Origin: Austropuccinia psidii | Lineage: Eukaryota > Basidiomycota > Pucciniomycetes > Pucciniales > Sphaerophragmiaceae | Reading direction: 5' to 3' | NCBI GenBank assembly: GCA_023105745.1 | Contig: JALGQZ010000015.1 | Span: 23,603,499-23,667,498 of the forward strand | DNA: 64,000 nucleotides | In this document: piece after piece, positions 1 to 9,201 of the stretch | How the letters are laid out: every line of letters starts with the position of its first letter | How positions within the stretch are numbered: position 1 is the stretch's first letter | Made by a program: the position numbers and the translations under genes | Notes under the pieces: model-generated | Seen by the model: only the letters and a program-made list of their open reading frames with translations | The model's database searches: none | Told to the model about the DNA's origin: nothing

Positions 1-871
1 TTTTAATGTTAGAAGAATTGTCATTATTAGAATTTTTAATTGTTCTTAAAACTTTTTCAAAACACATAAGTGTTTCATTAATTTGGCACAGACTCAGGTT
101 GTTTGTTTTAATGTTGTTACAAATGGATTCATTTTCATCAGAAAGATGTTTTTTCACGTCATTTATAGCATCATACAGCTCTGGGATGGAATCAAATATA
201 TCAGAAATCATTTCTGGAACTTTAATCTGGCTTCCTCCTTCTTTTGTAATTCCATCATGGTTCTGGCCATCTGAAATACATTTTCCATGGCATCCTGTTG
301 AATCTTTGGAATCCTGTAGCCCTGGCTGTAAGGTTTTGGAGCTTGTGCCTTCCCTTTGCCCTTGTTTGGAGGTTGTGGCTGCTTTTTCACATTGGAATTG
401 CTGCTGCTGGCCACTGGGGCTGTTTTTGGCACTGGTTTTGGTGGTGGAGGGTTGTTTTTCCTCCATTCCAGTGTCAAAAGCATCATTTTTTTCTTCTCCA
501 TCAATGGATGCCATCCATTGAGCAATTTGCAAGTGTTGGGATGGCCCAAGAATTTTCTTACTGTCAGGTAAGAATTCATGCAATTCTTCCACAGGTCTGC
601 AAGGATCTGGTACTCCTTGAATTGGAGTGCATTGTTGTATGCACTGTGGCTGGCTTTGTATATGTCCACAGAGGCTTGTTGTGGCGGTGTCAGCTCTTTT
701 TGAAGGTAAAATGGTATTATCAGCTTCAGAATGACCCATTTTAGTTGTTTGGAAGTCATCAACTGACCCTTTTCCTTCTGTACCTGGTTGGCCTCTGCCA
801 TAATCACGTCTATTACCTTTTTGGGAGCTGCTTGAGGGGTTGTAGCTGGCTCCTGACCTGGTTGAAGGCAT
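1..871 (-). CDS. R3 gag, frame b (unspliced form), runs off left edge
   Basis: Starts with ATG at 871-869 and stays open to base 1 (290 codons seen), across all of frame-a exon 2. The start MPSTRSGASYN resembles the start MTTRRGSQYS at 36049 in the other R3 element, so this ATG is conserved. The first 220 residues are low in hydrophobics and rich in Ser, Gln, Lys, Gly and His, as expected of an overprinted disordered frame. After frame a ends (208) the character changes to a helical gag core beginning MISDIFDSIPELYDAIND. The ATG lies inside the intron 858-921, so this product needs intron retention or an internal start. Confidence 0.6.
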   Translation of the reverse strand, partial: MPSTRSGASYNPSSSSQKGNRRDYGRGQPGTEGKGSVDDFQTTKMGHSEADNTILPSKRADTATTSLCGHIQSQPQCIQQCTPIQGVPDPCRPVEELHEFLPDSKKILGPSQHLQIAQWMASIDGEEKNDAFDTGMEEKQPSTTKTSAKNSPSGQQQQFQCEKAATTSKQGQREGTSSKTLQPGLQDSKDSTGCHGKCISDGQNHDGITKEGGSQIKVPEMISDIFDSIPELYDAINDVKKHLSDENESICNNIKTNNLSLCQINETLMCFEKVLRTIKNSNNDNSSNIK

Positions 872-1119
872 AATTATGGTTAAAAAAGGCTTAAAATAGT
901 ATTTTTACGTCAAAAACTTACTATTGGCCAAATTTTTGGCTTTCTGAAGTGTATTACTTATATCCAAGTTAATTAATTCAGAAGATATTGGTTCAGGTTG
1001 ATTATTTTGAGTCACAATAACAGTACTATTATGATCAGAATTAACAGTACTGGCAGGGATAATGCTGGTTACTGTTGAGGCTGTTTCAATGTTTTCTTGT
1101 CTTACCACGTTGTCAGACA
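208..1119 (-). CDS. R3 gag leader protein, frame a (two exons: 1119-922 and 857-208)
   Basis: Exon 1 (1119-922) follows a TTTTAG acceptor, starts with TG and has no ATG of its own. It ends in GCCAATA before a consensus GTAAGT donor. Exon 2 starts at 857 after CAACCAG. The join is in phase (A plus GT) and gives an open product of about 282 residues ending at TGA 210-208. The first part is Ser/Thr/Asn/Gln-rich; the middle is rich in Leu, Trp, Tyr and Lys and looks like a folded helical domain; then comes a Pro/Lys-rich linker with runs PPPPKPVPK and NKGKGKAQAPK; last a segment YRIPKIQQDAMENVFQMA. That segment recurs at 36610-36670 with conservative changes (Gln/Asn, Glu/Asp, Arg/Lys), so this frame looks selected. 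Role unknown; probably an N-terminal Gag or accessory protein. Confidence 0.6.
858..921 (-). other. Candidate spliceosomal intron in R3 gag (64 bp)
   Basis: Minus strand: donor GTAAGT, T-rich middle, a TTAAC branch-like site, acceptor CAACCAG. Length 64 is not a multiple of three. If retained, the exon-1 frame stops at TAA 907-905, 34 nt before the frame-b ATG at 871. If removed, exon 1 runs in phase into frame a and the frame-b ATG is lost. Homologous introns are at 59923-59990 and 22724-22795. Confidence 0.55.
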
Positions 1120-1330
1120 CTAAAATTAATGAAAAAGCCAATTAATTAAGTAAAAAAAAGGTTATTTCAAAAAAGAAATAAAAATATAAGCCTCACTTAT
1201 AATATGAAAAAAATTATTTTTTAAGGATTTTTTTTTTTGGATTATAAGTATTTTTTATATGTTTTTAAATTTTTCAATATAAGAAAAAAAGATTTAAAAA
1301 GAGTAAAAAATATGTCACAGGTAAAATATC
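1120..1330 (-). other. R3-1 leader, AT-rich, no gene
   Basis: Between primer site and first gag exon. Nearly all A and T with long T runs on the minus strand, ending in the acceptor TTAATTTTAG at 1120. It probably holds a leader intron, but I find no good donor here (the candidate is GTGACA near 1319). Confidence 0.35.
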
Positions 1331-1345
1331 ACGGCTGGGCCCCCA
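1331..1345 (-). other. Primer-binding site candidate
   Basis: Minus-strand TGGGGGCCCAGCCGT starts 2 nt inside the LTR end. The same block, TGGGGGCCTGGCCGTG, follows the R2 5' LTR at 60878-60863 and a one-G-shorter form is at 24214-24201, so R2 and R3 seem to use the same primer tRNA. I do not assign the tRNA. Confidence 0.6.
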
Positions 1346-1347
1346 AA

Positions 1348-3185
1348 TGTAAGGTGTGGATATGAAACTTTGATTAAAAATCAAGTACTTTTCCTGTCCT
1401 CAAAATTTGTATAAGGTAAAATTCAGTTAAAAATAGTATGAAATATTATTTTTAAGAGGAAACACGCCAATTTTATTGTTTATAACTTTATTAGTATAAA
1501 ACAATAATATTATAAAAATTTATTGTTTTACCAACAATAAAAATTTATCCCAAAAATACTCTACAAGAGATATTTTAAGGCTACAAAAGAAATTTCTTCA
1601 AGAGCAATTTCAATTGGAATTAATTGAGCAAAGAACTGCAAGCAATTAATTAAAGAACAAAGTCCTTAAAAAGAATATTAAAGAGAAAACACGCCCAAAA
1701 GTGACCAGAGTGAATTTGGAAACAAAGTGACAAAGTTTACAGTGATGAAAGATGCTTTAATTCACTTTTGGGGTGGTTCAGGGGTAAAAATGATTATAAG
1801 AGTTACAAACAATGATTATAATGATTTTTTCACGTGGTTAAAAGGATTAAAATGATTTAAAAGTGGTGGTTGGAATCTTTGATTGATTGGTTTAACAGTT
1901 TTAAACTAATTAATAAAAGGAAAAGATTCTAACATGAAGAGAAAAGTGGGACAAAGAAGACATTCTTTTATAGCCATCAATTCTCTTACTCCAAAAGTAA
2001 AATTTACTCTTGTCAGTCGTGAAAAACAGTCTGACAACAGAAAAGCCAATTATGGCATCATTGAACCCTGGTTTAGACCAAAAAGGGCTGGTTTAAGCCA
2101 TTTTTAGCCATTTTTAGCCATTTTAGACCCTTAAATCAGCCATTACTATAGCAATACCAGACCTAGAGCCTTCAAAACACGTCAGAATGTGTGTCAGAGT
2201 CGTAGAAACCAGTTAAAACTGTTTTTACTCTGATGGTTTTATCTTAAGGGTAGTTTTACCCTCTTGGCAACAGCTAAAACTACCCCAGTTGGTATCAAAA
2301 CCTCATCATCAATTGAGTCCACAGACCCTGTAACTCAATTCCAGGCCAAAAGTGATGAACTTTTGCATGAATTTTGACATCCCACGCCTGTCAGCAAGGA
2401 TTTTGGGGGTCTAGCTCCCCCTTAGAGCTGGAGTTCCTTTTCCCCCCCAAATTTAATCTTTCCAATTTATTTTTCCTTTAATTCCTCATCATGTATTATA
2501 CTTATAATTTACACATGTAATTCAATTCAATTATACAGTACAATACAGTAATAATTGACACCTCATGTGTAAATCAAAGTTCACTTATGTAATACACGCG
2601 CACATTTTGACATTTCAATTGAATTCAATTGAAAATACTTTAATTCCTCATAACTTCTAAACTAAACACAACACCTCAATTTTAACACAAAATTTGATGG
2701 TTAACACCACATGTGGTGTGAATTAAATTAAGGTTTTGAGGATTTTCAACTTTTGTATTGAAAATACTAAAAACTTAATTTAAGCTTATTTAGAGTTGAG
2801 TTACAAAAATTTCACTCAGAGGTGACCCCACCTGATTTTTTATGAGGAATCCAATGGTGAAATAAAATTTATATGTTTATTTATTGGATAAAAAGTTATA
2901 ATAAATTTTATTTAACTTTTTTCCAAATTTATTTATTTTTTCACAATTTTGTTAAAATTTCATTTTTACTTAAATTTTTCAAGTATAAATGTAATTATAT
3001 ATTTACAAAATTTAAAGTAATTTTATTTTTAAATTATAATTAATTTTTTATTTTTAATATAATTTTATATTTATATTTTTTATTTTTATTTTAATAATAT
3101 AAATAAATTTATTTTATTTATATTAATATGTTATTTTTTATATTTGTGGTCTTTTGGGTATATGAAATTACCTCTAAGGCTCACA
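1348..3185 (-). repeat. R3-type LTR, 5' LTR of R3-1 (1838 bp)
   Basis: Minus strand starts TGTGAGCCTTAGAGG and ends CCTTACA. Two more near-full copies are in the window: 10157-11990 (opposite orientation) and 26687-28507 (same orientation). The 2870-3135 end is very AT-rich. It holds no gene. Confidence 0.9.
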
Positions 3186-6100
3186 CCACCATACCCAGCC
3201 AGCATGGAAACTAGGAAAGAAATTGAGAAACACATCAATGAGCTCCTAGAAATGGGGGTAATAAGGAAAATAGGACATAATGAGATAGTAGAAGTCACTA
3301 CACCAGTCCTTATAACTTGGCATGATGGTAAATCCAGACTATGTGGTGACTTCAGGGCTTTGAATAATTACACCAAAGCAGATAGGTACCCCATCCCAAG
3401 GATACCACATGCACTAGATAAGCTAGCAAAAGCCAAGTTTATTACAAAAATGGATTGCATGAAAGGTTTCCACCAGAATGGGGTGAAACCAGATTCCATC
3501 AAATTGCTAAGAATTATATGCCATATGGGCATATATGAATATACTAGAATGCCATTTGGCATTAAGAATGCACCAGCCCATTTTCAGAGGATGATGGATA
3601 CCATATTTCAAGATGAAATAATGGAAGGGTGGATGGTAGTGTACCTTGATGATATCATAATATACTCAGAAACATGGGAAGACCATGTGAGGAAAATTGA
3701 TAAAATATTGGGAAAATGTACACCAATCAACATGAAGATATCTGTTAAGAAATGTAACTTTGGACAGCAAGAACTGCTAGCCCTAGGACACAAAGTTTCA
3801 GGTTTGAGTCTAGCTATAGACCAAAATAAAGTTGGTGCAGTACTGAAGAAACCAGTACCAAAGAACATTAAAAAAATGCAATCTTTTTTGGGCTTTGCTA
3901 GTTACTACAGAAGCCACATAAAAAACTTTGCACACATCACTAGTAGCCTATACAAACTGTGCCCAAAACATGTAGTCTTTGAAATTACCAAAGAAAGAAG
4001 AGATGCATTTGAGAAGATCAAATATGAACTGACCAATGCCCCTGTCCTGATGATGCCTGATTTTGAACTACCATTCAAACTATACATAGATGCAGGATGT
4101 AGCCAAGGACTAGGGGCAGCACTACACCAGAGGCAACTAGTGGATGGAATACCCAAAGAAGGAGTAATTTGCTATATATCAAGACAACTGAAAGACTCAG
4201 AAGCCAGATATGGAGCTACCCAGACAGAATGTCTCTGTTTGGTATGGGCATTAGAAAAACTCCATTACTACTTAGAAGGAGCAGTATTTGAAGTTTTTAC
4301 TGATTGCACAGCCCTCAAATCACTGTTGAACATGAAGACAACAAACAGACACATGCTTAGGTGGCAAATAACCATACAAGAATACAGAGGGAATATGACT
4401 ATCATCTATAAAGAAGGGAAAAGTCATACTAATGCAGATGGTCTCAGCAGGTGGCCACTGAAAAATGACCAAGAGAATCCAGCATATGACCCAGAAAATG
4501 GGGCCAAAATACCCATACAATGCATGGAGATAGATAGGAGAAAGAACTTCAAACTATCAAACTGGGCATTAGGGAATGACCCATCAAACCCAGCACAGAG
4601 CTATGGGGAGAGCAAAGAGATACCCATACTGGGAATCAGCTCCTTTAATCTGAATACAGAGTTCTTTAGCATAGTACAATCATCATACAATAAACACAAA
4701 CAGTGTAGTATATTGATACAACTATTAAAACAAAAGTACAGGAGTCCTGAACTAGAGAGCCAATTGGAAGAGCCATGGCTCAAAAACTTCAAAGAGAATA
4801 GATTTGTTCTGATAGATGATCTACTATAACATAGGGAAAAACACACAAGTGCCCTGGTAATGATAAATAGAGAACATATTTCCCTGATACTACAGGAATG
4901 CCATGACTGCCCATACATGGGACATATGAGTGAAGGAAGAACTAAAGAAAGAGTCTTTAGCACAGCTTGGTGGCCAAAGTGGGAACAAGACTTGAGTGAA
5001 TACATCAACACTTGTACCAGATGCCAAAAAGCCAACAAAGTCATGGCAAAAGATATGGATTACTCCAGAGTATAGAGGAGCCCAAACACCCCTGGGAAAT
5101 AATAAACATGGATTGGGTGACAGGCCTGGTCCCTGGAGGGAAAGACAGCTTTAATGCATGCCTAGTAGTAGTGGACAGGTACAGCAAGAGTGTCAGATGT
5201 CTCCCCTGTCACAAAGAGGACACAGCAATGGACACAGCCATATTGTTCTGGAACAATGTGATAGCAAACTGTGGAGTCCCAAGAATTATAATTAGTGACA
5301 GAGACCCTAAATTCACATAAGAATTTTGGACTAATCTATATGAGATGCTGGGAACCAAACTAGCATTCTCCACAGCTTACCATCCACAAACAGATGGTCC
5401 AGCAGAAAGAATGATCCAAACATTAGAAGACATCATTAGAAGTTTTTGTGCATATGGCATGGAATATAAAGACAATGAGGGATATACCCATGACTGGGTA
5501 ACCCTCCTACCAGCTGTACAATTGGCACACAACACAAGTATACACTCAGTGACAGGAAAAACCCCTGCCACATTAGAGAAAGGATGGAACCCACTACTTC
5601 CAGTAGACTACTTGAAGAAGAACCTCCTCTCAGTACACCCTACAGCTAAAGACTTCCACACAATGTGGAAAACTGCCTGTGAAAAAGCAGAACAATGTGT
5701 GGCTGAAGCCAAATTATACAACAAACAGAGATATGATAAAAGTCACCAAGAACCTGATTTCAAAGAAGGAGACCAAGTTCTAATCTCAACTATTAACTTC
5801 AACAATCTAAGAGGACCCAAGAAGATGAGAGACTCATTCATAGGACCATTCACCATTATTAAATTAATAGGAAAGAATGCAGTAGAAGTCAACCTGACCA
5901 AAGAGTTTTCTAGGAAACACCCAGTTTTCCCTGTGAGCCTGGTCAAACCTTATCACCAAACAGATGAGGAGAAATTCCCTGACAGAAAGAAGACAGTCAC
6001 CCATGAAAGATTGGTAGAGGAAGATGACTCACCTGGACCAGTGAGAAAGATCATTAAAGCCAGGAAAATAAGAATTAATGGGAAAGACAACAGGCAATAT

Positions 6101-6226
6101 CTGGTTAGATTTAAGAATCAACCAGCAGATAAAGATAAATGGTTAACTGAGAAAGAGATCCAAGATGGACAAATACACCTCAGAAGATTCAGAGTCTCCA
6201 GAAGGGCTGAAGAGTCTCATCAATGA
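3186..6226 (+). pseudogene. pol: R2-1 pol: RT, RNase H, integrase, chromodomain-like tail
   Basis: Reverse transcriptase with palm motif YLDD at about 3642-3653, preceded by [16 protein letters not shown]. RNase H follows with Asp in [10 protein letters not shown] (about 4083), Glu in TQTECL and Asp in [10 protein letters not shown]. Integrase has a His-His-Cys-Cys finger (HDCPYMGH...CTRCQK, about 4899-5035), then a D,D-E core: MDW near 5089, SDRDPK near 5297, AERM near 5402. The C-terminus has a degenerate chromodomain-like stretch (QYLVRFKNQ, about 6097). Breaks: TAA at 4827-4829, frameshift near 5045, TAA at 5318-5320. Protease, gag and the start of RT are missing. The open frame starting at ATG 3144 borrows its first 14 codons from antisense LTR sequence, so that start is an accident. 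Confidence 0.9.
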
Positions 6227-6250
6227 TGAGCCTTCTTTTGAGGGAGGGTA

Positions 6251-7754
6251 TGTCAGCCTGTGACTCAAAACAGAGCACTAGCATGACATCCAACATACCA
6301 TAAATAATGGTATGACAAGTATTGAACAAACATAGTCAATACAGGTAATAAATAAGAGGAAAAAAATCCTCTTAAGTTAAACACCAACCTTATCCAAACA
6401 GAATAAGGAAACCTAGAGGAGAATAAACAAGTCAAAACCCTTATTTTCACCTCTCATCTAACTTATGCATATTTAAGTTATTCTATACCAAAATGGTATT
6501 TTTCTTAAAGCTCACATAGAGAGCTAAACAATGATATCATCCATGTTGTTGTAACACCACTACAACTGGAGATACCATATGACCTTTATTTCAAAACCAA
6601 GACCCCCCTGAAAGTCAAAGAGGGCTTGTAAAAAACTGTACAAAAGTATAACCAAATTAAAGACATAAACAAGAGCTTTAATTTGAGATACATTAGACCT
6701 CTGTATCTCTTAAATTGACTGAGGGATCTTGGTTCAAAGGTTTAACAACCAAAAATACAGATATTCTGAAAACAAGAAAGTAAACAAACCCCTGTATCTT
6801 TGGCATACACTCATACAACCGTACAGTGTAATATACCAAACTGTAGAGCTAATCAAGCCCTACAAAACTGTATCATCAGAATACAGATATCTTCCAAATT
6901 GGAGAACATATCTAGCATGGAAGTTTTTGAAGCCTCATACTGATGTACAAAATTACATCCAAAAACTTAAAACCCTTCTAACTTTTGCTATTTGAAAGAA
7001 GGGTAAACATGAAGCATACCAAATTGAAGAGCTCATCAAGCCCTTCAATTATGTGCTCTTGGTTTCTTGATATCTCAAAAAATTACAAACATATCTTGGT
7101 TGGAAGTATTTTGACCAATACTGGCCTGTACCAAACCTGTACCAACCAGCACTGTCTTGATACTTAAAATAATGGTTGTTTAAAGCTTAAACCCGCCCAG
7201 AATGACTAATATTGATCATACAGACACCAGAACAACGTCATCCAAGTGCTGACGTGGCAGGTGAAAAGGTTTTTCACCCTGTATTGACCCAGAATGATCA
7301 TTTGTGGTGCTAAAACCACAATTCTGCCTATGTTGACGTCAGAATTGAGGATCCAGAACCACAGATTGACCATTGGAGTGAAAATTTTCACTCCTCTGAC
7401 GTGTGAAGAGTTAATAACTCTTGAAAGTCTTGAAAGATATAAAAAGAAGGGTTTTTTCCTTGAAAACCCATCATCATTGTCTTATTTACCCATATTCTTA
7501 CGTGACAAAACTGTTATCCATCAGTAGTGTCTATAGAATTATCAAAGATATAATTAGAGCATAATTATTGTAGTACTTCTTTACAGTCAAAGATATTGGA
7601 GGATTGCAACCCAGGTCCTCAATAGACTCATCACCACTGTTACCACGTAGCAGTAGGACCTGAAGAATTAAATTTATTTATTTTTTGACGTGTCACAGTC
7701 ATAATACTAGCTTGTATTTACACTTTATAGCTACTATATAGACTCACCCTGAGA
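6251..7754 (+). repeat. R2 LTR, 3' LTR of R2-1 (about 1.5 kb)
   Basis: Starts TGTCAGCCTGTGACTC directly after the purine tract and ends GACTCACCCTGAGA, a mutated form of the family end CTGACA. Internal landmarks shared with 19115-20499 and 24219-25343 include GTGGTTTTGG/ACCACAAATGATCATT-type blocks. One unit of a repeat that is doubled in other copies lies at about 6690-6960. No gene. Confidence 0.8.
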
Positions 7755-9201
7755 ATCGGCCCTTTTGGCCAATTCTCCACCTCACCACCCCCAGGCCAAT
7801 ACCTTTGTTTTTTGGACTGGGGGGTCCATCAACAGGGCCTTTGGCCCAACCCCTTTGATTATGGGGTCAAAGGTCCAAATGGCCCAAAAAGATTATTTAG
7901 GACCGCTACGGCCTCTATGGCCCATGGTCCGCGGTTTGTACACCATGGCCCACAGTTCATGGGACCTTTAGGCCCCTTTTGGCCTAAATACAATGAGGCC
8001 AAAAGGGGACAAGGGGGATGTCCACCTGCCTCCAAGGCCAGGTGGGTTCCAAACCACAAGTGGGCCAACCTGAGCCTATTTTGGCCCCAGTCTCAACAAT
8101 CCCAAAATGGCCAAAAAAACCCAGGACCCAAAACTGGCCACTTTAAACCCCTGGCCTTTGGAAACAACCAGAGGCCACGAGATCAGGTCCAGCAAAGTTT
8201 CCCCTCACATCAGGGGAAGAAATCTCCTTCACCAATGTACTCCATACCAAAGGATCCAGGAATGGTGCCTATATGGTATAATATACCATTATGCACCAAT
8301 CTTGCTCAGCAATCCAATGTTGATGTTTTCAGGAAAAAATTATTCCTTTTAAATTAAAGTCTCCGAATCAATCACCCATTTTGAAAGAAGTCTTTTCAGT
8401 CATTCAGCCTTGAAATCGCTGGCGGCTACCAGAAGACCATTTGAGGACCCAACCACCTGGCCCTGCAGGAGTTGGTTGGTATTTTCTTTTCACAATTATT
8501 CAAAGGTTAATTTAAAGAGGTTATCAATCAGTCAATCAGTCGTAAATACATCAAGTACTTCAGTATACTTTGGAAAACTCAATTGGTCCATACAGGCTGT
8601 ATTCAAGCAAGCTGTATGGCCTTGGCCCTTTTGGCCTAATTCATATTCCACTGTGAGAATTCAGTCACACAGTTCATTTCCCGAGATTGCCAGATCTGTA
8701 TTGTCCCAAAGCAGTCAATACAGCTGGGTGATGAACCCTTGAGGATTAGTCTTCACATTTTCACATATATTGGCCACCTTCTCATCCCTGGGGACATTTT
8801 ACCCAGTTAATTAATATATTGGATTCATTTCTATCCTTATTTTATCTTCATTTATCAAAGTAAATACTCATAATCCTAAGTCAGTAATTTGCACCTTTTC
8901 TTCTTTGCCTGTCAGTGAATATTGGTGGTCATATCCTTTACTAATTCCATTGTTAATTCTGGAAGGTTGAAACAGTGAATTGAGGATTCATTTGGTTGGA
9001 TATTTGGCTTTTAGCTTTCTCTTATTATTTTGGCCATTGGATTCCTTCTTTATTTTATCTTTGGCACATTTTTCCTTACTATTATTCTTCTTTAAAGAAA
9101 TAGAATCCTTGTTATTTCTTTATTCTTTTGGAGCCCTCCAAGTGAGTTCTTGATTCTTGGGTGCCTGGCCACTCTTGTTTTCAACCAGAGCCCCTGTGAC
9201 A
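7755..9201 (+). repeat. CH-type LTR lacking its 5' end (about 1.45 kb)
   Basis: Matches the LTR at 60888-62504 read on the minus strand, including CGGCCCTTTTGGCCAATTC-like and CCCCCAGGCC blocks, and ends GAGCCCCTGTGACA. About 160 bp of the LTR start are missing, and the junction lies directly on the end of the R2 LTR. The first 450 bp are full of GGCC. Open frames here (7812-8357) are LTR noise. Confidence 0.75.

Larger units (their letters stand above)
1..3185 (-). mobile_element. R3 Gypsy element, 5' end (R3-1), continues off the left edge
   Basis: Read on the minus strand the order is 5' LTR (3185 to 1348), a candidate primer-binding site directly inside it (1345-1331), a leader, and gag running off the window at base 1. 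The right flank at 3186 is the RT-coding part of a plus-strand R2 element, so this copy inserted into that pol gene; the R2 5' half should lie left of the window. The 5-bp target duplication should be CCACC (3186-3190); its partner is outside. The gag frames have no stop in the visible part, so this is one of the youngest-looking copies here. Confidence 0.85.
3186..7754 (+). mobile_element. R2 Gypsy element, 3' part (R2-1)
   Basis: Starts inside RT because R3-1 inserted there. Then RNase H, integrase, a purine tract (GGAGGGAGGGTA-like, before 6251) and the 3' LTR. It is the best preserved R2 pol here: two nonsense codons and one frameshift. Confidence 0.85.

Noticed and set aside
7812..8357. 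181-codon frame rich in Gly, Pro, Gln
   Set aside because: It lies in the GGCC-rich CH LTR and the related LTRs do not keep it.
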